Below are positions 42,441 through 52,689 of a stretch of 64,000 nucleotides of DNA, piece by piece; position 1 is the first letter of the stretch, and every line of letters begins with the position of its first letter. The translations under genes and the position numbers were made by a program. A model generated the notes under the pieces. It saw only the letters and a list, made by a program, of their open reading frames with translations, made no database searches and was not told the DNA's origin. Origin of the DNA: Closterium sp. Naga37s-1 (Eukaryota > Streptophyta > Zygnematophyceae > Desmidiales > Closteriaceae); the NCBI GenBank assembly GCA_947471745.1, contig CANJKZ010000169.1, forward strand, positions 2,054,001 to 2,118,000, in the 5' to 3' direction.

Positions 42441-43888
42441 AGTGATTCGTCGGCGCGATGTCCAGGTGAACGTCTGTACAGGTCGGAGTTGGAGTAGAAG
42501 CTTGCGGTGATGTTGGCACTTCTGTTGATGTCGCGTGGAGCGGGAGTCAGCTGTTGAGCGGGAGTCGGTGTGGTGTCGGTGACGGGAGTTGGTGCTGATG
42601 AAGAGCTGGCGATTGGTGCCAGTGCTGTTGTTGTTGCTTCTGCTTCTGCCGATGTCGCTGTTGTTGATGTTGTCTCTGCTGCTGCCGATGTCGCTGTTGC
42701 TGCTGTTGTCCCTGCTGCTGCCGATATCGCTGTTGCTGCTGTTGTCTCTTCTGCTGCCGATGCTGTTACCTCTGTTGTCTGTTGAATTACCGCTAGCGCT
42801 CTTGTCCGTTCTGCTTCAGGTATAGTGTGTGAGTACCAGAAGCCTCTGGGGCTGAAGTCTGGGTCGAGATCTGGTGGGTGCGACCAAGTGGTGAAGTTGA
42901 CGATCGCGTCGCTGTCAGCACTTCCTTGGTCTGGGACGAAATCGAGGACGAAAACGTTGTTCTTCAGGACCGCTTTCCCGATGTAAAGTCCGCCCTTCCC
43001 GTTGTACAGCTTGAATTCCTGAGTGGTGCTGTCGGCTTCGAGATGAATCCCTTTTGCCATGAGCTGACTGACGCTGAGTAAGTTGCACCCCAGTCCTTCT
43101 GCAATCAAAACCTTCGACATCTTTAAGACAACGTTAGTCTCGCGGGACTGAAGTTGAACTACCCCTTGTCGTCGTGTGCGCAGGTTCTGGTTGTTGGCGA
43201 CGGTTATCACGACTTCCCGGTTGAGGCGTTGTTCCCGTTGAATGAAGCCGTTTGACGAGCACATATGTTGTCCGCAGTAGCTGTCCAAGAACCAGGTATC
43301 TTGACCGGACTGTTCGCTATGTGCGATAGCTGCGTACGTCGGATTTGGTTCCAGCGATTCGCGACGAGGCGTGCTTTCGTCGAGCAGTTCTTCTGGTGAG
43401 TAGGTCGGTGGTGAACCGGTGATGCAGGAGTCCGTTCTTGTCATGCAACTTATGATATTTCTTGTTCTTCGTGCAGGTTGTGATGTTGTCGTTGAAGGCG
43501 GCGCCTGGTTGGAAGGATGCGGCTGTGTGGAAGCCACTTGACTATTTGAAGGTCGAAGCTGACATGGTGGTGGTGTCGATTGCTGTTGATTCGGGCAGTG
43601 AATACGGGAGTGGCCAGATGTTCGACAGAGGTGGCAGAATGGTGGTACATGTCTTCGTCCTTGATGCTCGTTTTGTCGGTTGTTGTTGTTGTAGCACCGT
43701 TGAGTGTGAAAAGCGAACTCTGATGCTGAAGACCTTTTTCCTGTGACGTTCTTCGTGCACGTCCATGTCTTATTGCTCGGCGTGAATTTCGGCGCAAAGG
43801 TTTGTTTCGGAGATTCTTCCATGGGCTCGGAGAATGGCTCGGGTGGAACGCCACTGAGGACCGAGGCTTGTGATGACGACAGTGACAA
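42134..43888 (-). pseudogene. Gag knuckle, protease and integrase start of element J
   Basis: 584 residues. The CCHC knuckle CHLCRTSGHSRIHC lies near 43,630 and protease WFLDSYCGQHMCSS near 43,285, with Asp-Ser-Tyr at the catalytic triplet. An Ala/Thr-rich SAAAETT repeat follows (42,600-42,790), then the GAG-pre-integrase motif LWHQRLGHPSNTTLNN and the integrase start YVITFIDAATRYV. The first residues overlap the preceding gag frame out of phase. Confidence 0.87.
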
Positions 43889-44612
43889 AAGCTTCTTCCG
43901 ATATTGATCCGCCGCATCGAAGGAGTCTATCGCGCAGACCGCGACAGCGACTAATATATGCTATTCCCTTTTCACCGTGTTGCATTTGGACCGTTGTCAA
44001 TTGCGCCATGAGACGACTTTGATTAACGCTGTCGGTTGCTTGATACAGGTTCTTCAGGTGGTTGTACGCGAGCTCCGCGATAAGACCGGATGTTCTGCTG
44101 CTCGTTTGCCGTTATGTTTCGTAGGAGTATGTGTATGCCATTAGTGACTGATACGTGTACGTTATGTTTTGCTTGTCATACTGTGTCCCGTGCATTGGGT
44201 ATGGCAGGGAGCCGTTGAAGAAGCCAAGAATTTGAGCGCCTTCCATCATCAGCTCGAATTCGAAGGACCAGGTATAGATGTCCTTCCTGTATGGTGTTGA
44301 TGTTTGCAGTTTCAGCACATGTGCGAATTGTGACTGCAACTGAAGTGCATCCAGTGTCTTCGTCTCTTGTCCAGTTGGGAGTCGATTCGGCATGAAGCTG
44401 ATGGAGCCGCGTTGAGGCTCATACGGTGTGAAGGTAGGCTGTTGATTTCCGCGCGCAAAAGATGAGCTGTCAAGACTCATGGGAGTGACTCCGTTGTTGT
44501 TGTCGCTGTTGTTTGACTGCGCAGGTGCCGCTTGTTGATGTTGCTCGTAGAACGACATGAAGGAGAAGAACTTCTCCATCATGCTTGGGTCGAAGCCGGT
44601 TGCTTGGTTCAC
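43770..44612 (-). pseudogene. Gag N-terminal part of element J, two frames
   Basis: The frame 44,612-44,112 (166 residues) has the gag pattern LKLQTSTPYRKDIYTWSFEF and GFFNGSLPYPMHGTQ. The frame 44,009-43,770 continues with HGEKGIAYISRCRGLRDRLL, GPQWRSTRAILRAHG and SETNLCAEIHAEQ. A stop and frameshift near 44,110 separate them. Confidence 0.84.
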
Positions 44613-44790
44613 AAGGTTTCAGTAGACTCAGTAGCTGGTATTTGAGTTGTGCCTCCCTCTGTCTGCAGTCCAGAGGCTGGCGGTTGAGTAGGAGTAGTGC
44701 CGGGAGATCCAGTAGACGAGCTTCTTTCTTTCTGTGTTGCCATGTCTTCTATTGTTGTGGGAAGTTGAACAGAGTTGAGTCTTGTCTTGC

Positions 44791-44994
44791 AAGCTCTCAT
44801 ACCATGATGGGCTGAGAAAAGCCCTTAGGATCGTTTTCAAGACTAAGGCTCAGGATAATGATGTATTAGCGGAAGCGTTTAGTGAGCTGGTTGAACCACC
44901 TTGTACTGGTGTATGAGAACAAGATAAGTTGATAATATCAAAGGGATACAAAGCTTTTATATGATTACAAGGAATATGAAAGGTTTAACTAACT
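44791..44994 (-). repeat. Primer site and first part of 5' LTR of element J
   Basis: Antisense primer site AAGCTCTCATACCA at 44,791-44,804 and LTR from 44,805 (TGATGGGCTGAG) to AACTAACT at 44,994, where cluster K begins. Confidence 0.9.
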
Positions 44995-45211
44995 ATCAAA
45001 GCTATGTTTATGTTATATCCTACCTGCTGTAGTTTAGTGTAGTTATGTTAGAATAGTAGCTAGAGGCAAGGGTTTGTGAAGAGGAGGTTTGGCCAAAAGA
45101 GGGGTTTGCAATCTGAGAGAGTTACAAGATATAGGTAGGAAAGGTGGACAAAGGGGGGTATACCACCAAGACCCTACACTACTAGCTAAAACATGCAATT
45201 ATATAAGAATA

Positions 45212-45764
45212 CCGTCACCCCCCGGAAATGCCCCCATGGGGGTGTATAATAAAACATGATTTTTTAGGGGGGTGGGCTTATAATCGAGTAAATTTATAAG
45301 CGCCGGGGCTTATACAATGACATATATGAAATCTAGTTGTTTTCACTCCAAAGTGTTCATCTTGTCATTGCGATTTCAATCGAGTCAAGATTATAGAGGG
45401 TTGTGAACAAGAATCTTGCGTAATTTTGCAAGCTGCCAACACACACGGTCAGAATGAGTCATTTCGCCCCATGACAGCTCATTCTGACTGGACGCGCAGT
45501 CAGTGAGTCACCCGAGGGTGAGGCAGTGGCGAGTCGCGCGAGGGTGAAGGGTCGAAAATTCAAAATGTCAGGATGCAAATAGTGTGTTTCGCTACAGAGA
45601 TTCCAGTAACTTTATAAAAACTAATACAAATGGGGGCTCTTATAATACGTAAGCCTTCAGGGGTGAGCTTATAATCGAGGACCGGATATACGGTAAGCGC
45701 CATATGCCAATTATAAGCGCCTGGCGCTTATCCAAGGGGTGCGCTTATATCCGGGGCCATACGG
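45212..45764. mobile_element. TA-flanked MITE (Tc1/mariner-like), 553 bp
   Basis: Ends CCGTCACCCCCCGGAAAT and the reverse complement CCGTATGGCCCCGGATATAA are imperfect inverted repeats with TA on both sides. The interior has GCTTATAATCGAG motifs and no transposase frame. Confidence 0.65.
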
Positions 45765-45964
45765 TACACCATATTCTAACAAGTTATTATTAAAAACTGC
45801 TGGTGGTGCACCTTTTGCTTCTTCCCTATTTGTATTTCACTCTCTATAGTGAAATCCCTCTTTTGGCCAATTCCCCCCTGATCGTGCCTCTCGTAACTCC
45901 TCCTATGGCTAAACCTAATCTCCTAGGTTAGTAGCTATGTTTAACATGGTTTCATAGCTGGTTC

Positions 45965-46725
45965 CAGGGCTTAGGTTTGGATTTTGCCTACTCACGATTA
46001 GCAGTGTAGACATTTTCAAAACCCTTCTGAGCAGTGTGCCCTTTTTGGAAACACTGATGGATCAGTGTAACTTGAAGTTTTGAAAACTTTACCCAGAGGC
46101 ATCAGTGTAGGTAAATTGTTTACCCTGATTGTACTTTAGGCAGCTCAATATGTGCTGGCAGTTGTGATGTAAACTCAAAAGTCGAGCGCAGTGGCTTGTC
46201 TGGTTTCGCTGCAACACTTGTATATTTCGGAGAGTCAGTAAGCTTCCCGGGGGGAACGTGTGTTTGGGGACCTCGAGTCCCAAATTTCCGAGGCGAGAAA
46301 GTTGACGTTCTTGCAGTGAGTGCAGCTTCAACCAATCAGGTTGCATCGCCTCTACAGCAACGGGTAGGTTGCAAGCAGGCACGGAGTGACGCGGTGTCAT
46401 TGTCAGTACTCACGTATGCTGGCGTCATAGTGCATCATTACGAAATTGGGTGTATCGTTACGAAATTTCTATGAGACTTCTTCTCGATAAGTAGAGTTTC
46501 CGAAGGGGGGGGGGGGGGGTGGGGTGGTTCCCTGTACGCTCTTCAGGGTAATCTTCAATAAGGGAAAAATTACCCCAGAGCATCAGTGTGGCCTAAATCA
46601 TTACACTTACATATCAGTGTAACACTAATCCCCCAAAAAATTACCCAAACCCATCAGTGCAGGCCCTAAATTTCACCCTTCTAATCAGTATAGCAGTGTA
46701 AATTACACTGATAACGAGAGCCCTG
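45965..46725. mobile_element. hAT-like MITE, 761 bp
   Basis: Flanked by a perfect 8-bp duplication GCTGGTTC (45957-45964, 46726-46733). Termini CAGGGCTTAGG and CAGGGCTCTCG (reverse complement) fit hAT ends. The interior carries many ATCAGTGTA motifs in both orientations and no transposase. Confidence 0.8.
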
Positions 46726-46740
46726 GCTGGTTCCATCCTG

Positions 46741-46890
46741 GAATATGGAAGGTTTAACTAACTGTAACTGCTGTTGCGGTTCAATACAGCGACGACTCGG
46801 GTAACTGCTTAATAGCGAGTCAGTTATGTGTCCTTGCTGTCGCGCTGCTTTTTGGCGAGTCAAAGGTCGCTGACCTTTTACCTTCACTTA
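46741..46890 (-). repeat. Middle part of J 5' LTR
   Basis: It matches 39,333-39,477 of the 3' LTR (GTAACTGCTGTTGCGG, GTCAGTTATGTGTCC, GTCGCTGACCTT) and ends at TA 46889-46890, the target of MITE L. Confidence 0.9.
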
Positions 46891-47274
46891 CGGTAATCCC
46901 CCGGATATAAAGCCCGCCGAATTAAAGCCCCCATGGGGGGCTTATCCGGGTAGAGGGGTTTATTGGGGGAACGCGAAATACTATACCCCCTTTTTTGGAG
47001 TTTCAGGAGAGCACCCCCCCCCCCCCTCCCTCATTGTTTCTGCCCTTTCATTCGAGAACATTAGGAAAAGCCCACGCGAGAGATGACAAATTCAGACTTT
47101 CGCAGGTTTCCAAGGGCGAAATTTCGAAATCTCACGCGAGAGATGACGGATTCTGACTTACGAAAGTTTTCAAGGGCGAAATTTCAATGTGGCAACAAAC
47201 ATTGACCTCTCACAGATTGTGACACACGTGTGTCTGACACAATCGTGACTCACAAGAGCGTAGCGACATCTCGA

Positions 47275-47410
47275 TGTCAAGAATACAACTAGGAATGATG
47301 GATTGGACTAGGCAAGAGGTGAGTACAAGTAGGGGAAACCTAACCCTAAAGTGTTGTACTCACTAAGGAGTGACCCTACTGTAGCCTAGAGATACAATTG
47401 TAATCTAACA
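47275..47410 (-). repeat. 3' LTR of element E
   Basis: 136 bp; plus-strand reading TGTCAAGAATAC to TAATCTAACA, followed by CACCCCCATAG, the antisense purine tract. Confidence 0.93.
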
Positions 47411-47649
47411 CACCCCCATAGGCAAAGTAGGGGACAGCAAACACAACAAGCGGTCACAAGACCAGTCTGCAGAAGAGAACAGAGCTCAGGGTGGATCACA
47501 AAGTCACCACGCATTCTGAGCACAAGCAAGTGGCCACAAGGCCAGTTCACATGCAGAGGTATATAATAGCAAGGCAGTACACTGATCACAACCTAGCAAG
47601 AGAAAACATGCAGGCATAAAGATATATAGCAGTGTACAACAAGAGCAAG

Positions 47650-50600
47650 TCAAGCAACCAACAGGTGAGGCAGAGTGGGCACAAGCCCAAGAGCAGTGCA
47701 GAAACGGTGATGATCACCAGCCCCAAGGGCCTTGGTGAAGACATCAGCAGTGTTGGCCCGAGAGGCCACGTAAGCAAGGCGCAGCTGACCACGCTGCTGC
47801 AGCTCACGCGCAAGGAAGTAGCGAAGAGCAATGTGCTTCGTTCTGTGCTCCAGTCTCTGCTCGCGACACAAGGAAAGCATTGCCTTGTTGTCGACGTACA
47901 GAACTGGAGGAGAACGAGGCCGCTCCCCCAAGTCGGTCAGCAGGTAGGTCAGCCAGCGTAGCTCCTGTGCAGCCATGGCCCCAGCGTAGATCTCGGCCTC
48001 ACCGCTGGAACCAAGCACAGAAGAAGAACGAGTGGACCTCCACGAGACAGAACCAGCGCCAAGACTGAAGGTGTAACCCTGTGACGAACGCTGAGTCGTC
48101 TGGTCGTCGGCCCAAGAAGCGTCAGAGTGTCCTGTGAGGACCACCGAACCCCGTCCTCCAAGCACGAGCCCCATGCCCGATGTGCTGCACAAGTAACGCA
48201 GTACCCTCTTCGCAGCATCAAAGTGCACCTTTCGGTGTCGACCAGGTGCCACGTAGCGAGCCAGGAGGCTGAGAGGGTACGCGAGGTCAGGTCGTGTGCA
48301 CGTCATCAGGTACATGAGGCAACCCACAAGCTCTGGGTACGGACCACTCGGCTCTACGGACTCGTCCGAAGGTGGAGCTGAGAGCGAGTGGCCGGTAGAC
48401 AGAGGAGTGGGCTGTGGCGAGGACCAAGTGAAGCGGAAGCGCTGAAGGACCTGGTGCACCATGTGTGACTGAGTGAGGGTGATGGTGCGCCGTGGTCTGT
48501 CCCGGGTGATCTGCAAGCCAAGATAGCTCCGCAGCTCACCCAGGTCAGTGCAGGTGTGTCTCTCCTGCAGCTCCGCCTTCACTAGGGCCAGTGCCTCAGT
48601 GTCAGCAGTAGCAAAAACCAAGTCGTCGACGTACACGAGGATGTAGAACGGCGGCAGAGTAGTGTCGGTGCGTAGAAACAGCGACGGGTCAGCAGTCGAA
48701 GGAGCAAACCCAAGAGCCGCAAGTGTCGTCCTCAGTGTGTCGTGCCACTCACGGGGCGCCTGACGCAGGCCGTACACTGGTCGCCGTAGGCTCCACTGGG
48801 TACCTTCAGGAAACGACCCAGTGAAGCCCTGTGGACGGCGCAACCAGATGGCCTCGTGAAGGCTACCCTGCAAGAAAGCTGTCGAGAAGTCGAGGGAGTG
48901 CAGCTCGTAGTCACGCTGAGCTGCAACGTGTAGCAACACCCGAAGAGTGGTCATCTTCGGGGTGGGGGAGAAGGTCTGAAAGAAGTCGACCCCCTCACGC
49001 TGACTGAAGCCTCGAGCAACGTAACGTGCCTTGAACGCAGGCGGAGAACCCGGCGGCCGCTTCACCCTGAAAATCCACATGCCACTGACGATGTTCGCCC
49101 CAGGTGGGGGAACCTCGTCGACGTAGGTGCCTGTGGACTTCGAGGAAGCCATCTCTGCGTCCATGGCTGTCTGCCACTGAGAGGAGTACTCACCCGAAAT
49201 CGCCTCCCTGTAGGAGCGCGGGGTGGGGATGTCAAGTGCATCCGGGTCTCCCTCAGGGGCAAGCAACATGGTCGCGTGATGGGGTGAAGCGGCAGCAAGG
49301 CACTCCAGCTCCTCCTGTCTGTCCTCAAGAACGTCACAGCCAAGGGCAGTACAGCCAAGAGCAGTCTCACAGGCAGGGACAGGGTCAGAGACAAGACTCG
49401 CAAGGTAGTCTAGGCGGTACACAGCAGCAAAGTCAACAAGCTCAGCTACTAGGGCAGACGCAGCAGGAGACGAGAACGTAGGGTCCGTCACAACCGTAGC
49501 AAGAAGGCGAGTAACAGTCGGACTGGACGCACGAGCAAGGTCAGACGGAGGGTCAGCAACGTCAGGCAGAGAGGACGCAGGAGGTAACGGTAGTACAACA
49601 CGCTGAGGAACAGAGGAAGGATGGAGCGTCATATCGTGAGTGCCGGGGACAGCCGGATCACGCGGACGACGAACACGAGGAACACGAGCACGGACAGCAG
49701 CTCTAGGCTCAGGCTCAAGGTCAAAGCTAGACTCAGGCTCTCGACGCTCAGGGGTGGAAGCACGAGTCTCAGGCTCTCGACGCTCAGTCAGGGACTCTGA
49801 CACCGCAGTGTAAGGAGCAGGAGCAGGCAGTGGGGAGTGTGGTAGCAGCGGTGGCTGTGACTGGTCCGCTGGCGGACACAGCAACGGAGGAGTAGTACCT
49901 GCCACAGGGAAGCCAGTAGCACCTGGCGGAAGACTGAGAAGGTGGCGAAGAGCACCAGTAGCTCCCGTACCTCCAGCACGAGCAGCTCCTCCAGTACCCC
50001 CAGCAAGACCTCCAGCACCAGTAGCACCAGCACCTCCAGTACCATGAGCTCCGACAGCGCCAGCACCTCGAGCACCAGTAGTACCTCCAGCACCTCCAGT
50101 GCCTCCAGCTTCAGCTCCAGCGCCTCCAGCACCAGTAGTACCTCCAGTACCTTCTGTGCCTGCAGCTCCAGTAGCACCTCCTGCACCTCCAGCACCAGCA
50201 GTACCACCTGCTCCGGCAGCTCCAGCACCTCCAGTACGAGCACCTCCGGGACCAGTAGCTCCAGCACCTCCAGGGTCAGCAGCTCCCGCAGCTCCAGCAC
50301 CAGGAGCACCAGCACCTCCAGTGCCACCAGCTCCAGTACCTCCAGCACCGGCAGCAGCTCCAGTACCCCCAGCACTAGCAGCTCCAGTACCTCCTGCACC
50401 AGCAGCACCTCTAGTACCTCCATTAGTACCTCCAGCACCTCCAGCAGTACCTCCAGCACCTCCAGCACCAGCAGCACCTCCTGGACTAGTAGCTCCAGCA
50501 CCAGCAGGACCGTACCCTCCACCACCAGGACTGCCTCGCAGAACGACCCACGCACGAATCGCCTGCGGCGAGAGCGTCTCAAGTAGAGCAGGCTGCGGTG

Positions 50601-51270
50601 GCTGTCCAGCTCCAGTACCTCTAGTAGTGGTAGCTCTAGCACCTCCAGCACCAGAAGCACCTCTAGTACCTCCAGCTCCAGCACCTCTAGCACCAGCAGC
50701 AGCTCCAGTACCTCCAGCACCAGGACCTCCAGAAGGACTCGCTGCACCCCCAGAGTCAGCACCCGAAGTCTCAGCACCCCCAGAGTCAGCACCCAAAGTC
50801 TCAGTACCCTCAGTCCCAGCACCCTCAGGCTCAGCACCCTCAGTCCTAGCACCCTCAGTCTCAGCACCCTCAGTCTCAGCACCCTCAGTCCCAGCACCCT
50901 CAGTCCCAGCACCCTCAGGCTCAGTACCCTCAGTCCCAGCACCCTCAGTCCCAGCACCCTCAGTCTCTGCTCCAGTGTCCACAACAGTAGGCTGCAGAGG
51001 CGGCGAAGACGGCAGAGGTGGGAACCCAGGGGGGGGTAGCCAGACGAGGAGAGCGGGCACCCCCAGACTCACCACCCCCAGCCCCCGCTCCAGTAGTCTC
51101 AGCTCCAGAGTCCACAGCAGCAGGCTGCGGAGGCGGCGAAGACGGCCGTGGCGGGAAACCCGGGGGGGTCGCCAAGCGAGGAGTGTGGCGAGTGGTCGCC
51201 GTGTCGTCGGCGACGGCGTCACCCCCCTCAGGTGAGTCAGAGGAGTCAAAAGAGATCTCAACTGGCTCAT
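47650..51270 (-). CDS. Linker, RT and RNase H polyprotein of element E (1206 aa open)
   Basis: The frame is open from 51,270 to 47,650. The first ~75 residues are an out-of-phase reading of the integrase-linker boundary; true coding begins near PPGFPPLPSSPP. The linker has acidic GAGTEGAETEGA repeats, one LSPQAIRAWVV module and a Gly/Ala tract of about 200 residues. RT has VSGMWIFRVKRPPG, KARYVARGFSQREG, LDFSTAFLQGS, PVYGLRQAPREWHD and the catalytic YVDDLVF (near 48,625). RNase H has GHSDASWADD, SGEAEIYAGA, LYVDNKAMLSLC and TKALGAGDHHRF. Both enzymes look intact although the element has lost integrase. Confidence 0.88.
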   Translation of the reverse strand: MSQLRSLLTPLTHLRGVTPSPTTRRPLATLLAWRPPRVSRHGRLRRLRSLLLWTLELRLLERGLGVVSLGVPALLVWLPPPGFPPLPSSPPLQPTVVDTGAETEGAGTEGAGTEGTEPEGAGTEGAGTEGAETEGAETEGARTEGAEPEGAGTEGTETLGADSGGAETSGADSGGAASPSGGPGAGGTGAAAGARGAGAGGTRGASGAGGARATTTRGTGAGQPPQPALLETLSPQAIRAWVVLRGSPGGGGYGPAGAGATSPGGAAGAGGAGGTAGGAGGTNGGTRGAAGAGGTGAASAGGTGAAAGAGGTGAGGTGGAGAPGAGAAGAADPGGAGATGPGGARTGGAGAAGAGGTAGAGGAGGATGAAGTEGTGGTTGAGGAGAEAGGTGGAGGTTGARGAGAVGAHGTGGAGATGAGGLAGGTGGAARAGGTGATGALRHLLSLPPGATGFPVAGTTPPLLCPPADQSQPPLLPHSPLPAPAPYTAVSESLTERREPETRASTPERREPESSFDLEPEPRAAVRARVPRVRRPRDPAVPGTHDMTLHPSSVPQRVVLPLPPASSLPDVADPPSDLARASSPTVTRLLATVVTDPTFSSPAASALVAELVDFAAVYRLDYLASLVSDPVPACETALGCTALGCDVLEDRQEELECLAAASPHHATMLLAPEGDPDALDIPTPRSYREAISGEYSSQWQTAMDAEMASSKSTGTYVDEVPPPGANIVSGMWIFRVKRPPGSPPAFKARYVARGFSQREGVDFFQTFSPTPKMTTLRVLLHVAAQRDYELHSLDFSTAFLQGSLHEAIWLRRPQGFTGSFPEGTQWSLRRPVYGLRQAPREWHDTLRTTLAALGFAPSTADPSLFLRTDTTLPPFYILVYVDDLVFATADTEALALVKAELQERHTCTDLGELRSYLGLQITRDRPRRTITLTQSHMVHQVLQRFRFTWSSPQPTPLSTGHSLSAPPSDESVEPSGPYPELVGCLMYLMTCTRPDLAYPLSLLARYVAPGRHRKVHFDAAKRVLRYLCSTSGMGLVLGGRGSVVLTGHSDASWADDQTTQRSSQGYTFSLGAGSVSWRSTRSSSVLGSSGEAEIYAGAMAAQELRWLTYLLTDLGERPRSPPVLYVDNKAMLSLCREQRLEHRTKHIALRYFLARELQQRGQLRLAYVASRANTADVFTKALGAGDHHRFCTALGLVPTLPHLLVA
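50745..50985 (-). repeat. Acidic GTEGAETEGA-coding repeats in the E linker
   Basis: A 15-bp unit (CAGCACCCTCAGTCC type on the plus strand) is repeated about 16 times and codes Glu-Gly-Ala-Gly/Glu-Thr. Confidence 0.85.
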
Positions 51271-51823
51271 CCAAGGGGGGTGGGTCTACCTGGGACACAC
51301 CTGAAGGAGCAGGACCCTGTGGGGGGAGGGGGTCTACCGGGGGGGGGACTGGTACCAGGAAGAGGGGTGCAAGGGGGACCGGGTGGGACGCGTGCGGGTG
51401 AAGTCGGTAGTAACAGACCGACTCGTCGAAGGTGACGTCCTGAGAGGACAGAACACGACGCGAGGCAGGGTGGTACTGCCAGGGTGGAGCGTCGGTGGGG
51501 AAGCCCAGGAAGACACAGCGGAGAGTCCAGGGGCGACGCGCGGGCTGCAGGGTCCGCGAGGACGGGCTGCAGAGGCGGCGCGCGGGCTCCAGGGGCGACG
51601 CGCGGGCTGGCTGCAGAGGCGACGCGCGGCTGCAGGGGCAGCGTGAACGGGCTGCAGGGGCAGCGTACGGGCTGGAGGAGCAGCGCGCGGGCCACAGGGG
51701 CAGGCGCGGCTGCAGGGGCAGCACGGTAGCAGGGGCGAGCACGGCTGCAAGGGGCAGCACGGTCGTAGGGGCGAGCACGGCTGCAGGGGCAGCGCGGTCG
51801 CAGGGCCAGCGCACGAGCTGCAA
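51271..51823 (-). pseudogene. Integrase tail joined to leader repeats in element E
   Basis: The minus-strand frame 51,823-50,960 passes from leader repeat (Arg/Ala/Pro-rich) directly into the integrase tail RCVFLGFPTDAPPWQ at about 51,525, then RRVLSSQDVTFDESV. The upstream gag, protease and integrase core present in C are absent, so a deletion lies near 51,525. A frameshift near 51,050 leads into the linker-RT frame. Confidence 0.82.
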
Positions 51824-51937
51824 GGGTCGCGACAGTGAGAGCTAGGGGCGCCAGCGCGCTGGCTACTGTGTAGGGCGTGGCGCTACCACTAGGCGGAACG
51901 GTGGGCCCATGTAGGAACGGTTCCTACTCTGATACCA

Positions 51938-52073
51938 TGTCAAGAATACAACTAGGAATGATGGATTGGACTAGGCAAGAGGTGAGTACAAATAGGGGAA
52001 ACCTAACCCTAAAGTGTTGTACTCACTAAGGAGTGACCCTACTATAGCCTAGAGATACAATTGTAATCTGACA
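51938..52073 (-). repeat. 5' LTR of element E
   Basis: 136 bp; it differs from the 3' copy at about three positions (AAATAGGG/AAGTAGGG, ACTATAG/ACTGTAG, TCTGACA/TCTAACA). Confidence 0.93.
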
Positions 52074-52296
52074 CTCGAATCAAGCAAAATATCGCACGTG
52101 CATCGGTCTTTCAGATCTCGTTAACATGAACTCCTTTGCCACTGCATGCAAAACAGTCATTCTAGTTTTGGTCATAAATGTAACTCGCAATATAGCACAT
52201 GGGTGCTATACGACTTATCCTCAAATAGTGCACCCATTGCCATTTTTTCGAGAGTTTTAACACAGCACCCGGGGTAGCATATACGGGGGATTACGG

Positions 52297-52419
52297 TAAC
52301 CTGTTGCTCTTGTCTTTCTGTCGACCGCTTTGGTTGACTCGCTGTTACTGCGCTGTTGTTCGCTTCGCTTACGTTGTAGTGCTCGACACATCAGAAGCGC
52401 GAACTATATGTTTCCAACA
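52297..52419 (-). repeat. Last part of J 5' LTR
   Basis: From TAACCTGTTGCTC to TTTCCAACA it matches 39,476-39,596 of the 3' LTR. AAACA follows at 52420-52424. Confidence 0.9.
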
Positions 52420-52689
52420 AAACATGCCTTCTGTTCTGATTGTATTTAAGTGGTGCATATACCGTATGCCAAGTATCTATATCAATGGACAATGGTTCCC
52501 GCATCCTGGGCTGTGTGCATGCAGGAGCAGCCCAAACAAGCCCGCAACCGTCTTCCTCTCCCTTGACATATTTGCAACAGCGACTGAACTACCCGGACCC
52601 GGACCATGGAAATACAAGCAGGATGGGCGGTGCTGAATGTGGGACGATGCCTTAACAAGCACAAACACCGGTCTGCCGTCAACTCACTT

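Larger units (their letters stand above)
44995..46744. mobile_element. Insertion cluster K in the J LTR
   Basis: The inserted DNA is flanked by a roughly 24-bp direct repeat of J sequence, GGAATATGAAAGGTTTAACT plus AACT, with one mismatch. Inside are a TA-flanked MITE (45,212-45,764) and an hAT-like MITE (45,965-46,725). The remaining ~400 bp hold TGTTAGAATA (45,047) and TATTCTAACA (about 45,772-45,781) as possible LTR termini and a primer-like TGGTTTCATAGCTGG near 45,947. The primary element is not identified. Confidence 0.6.
47275..52073 (-). mobile_element. Short-LTR Ty1/copia element E, integrase deleted
   Basis: 4799 bp with 136-bp LTRs differing at about three sites and a perfect 5-bp duplication CTCGA (47270-47274, 52074-52078). 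The minus strand has primer site TGGTATCAGAGTAGG (51,937-51,923), GGGCCC (51,903-51,908), a short leader, an integrase tail, a long linker, RT and RNase H. Gag, protease and the integrase core are missing, so it depends on other elements. Confidence 0.93.
46891..52296. mobile_element. TA-flanked MITE L split by element E
   Basis: Left end CGGTAATCCCCCGGATATA, right end (reverse complement) CCGTAATCCCCCGTATATG, with TA at 46889-46890 and 52297-52298. Without E it is about 600 bp and has no coding capacity. It holds CACGCGAGAGATGAC repeats near 47,070 and 47,140. Confidence 0.8.
39159..52419 (-). mobile_element. Long-LTR Ty1/copia element J carrying nested insertions
   Basis: Outer TSD AAACA (39154-39158 and 52420-52424). 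The 3' LTR is 39,159-39,596. The 5' LTR is in three parts: 44,805-44,994, about 46,741-46,890 and 52,297-52,419. Together these match the 438-bp 3' LTR colinearly. Coding order on the minus strand is gag, protease, integrase, RT, RNase H. The insertions in the 5' LTR are a cluster K at 44,995 and MITE L at 46,891, which itself holds element E. Confidence 0.93.
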
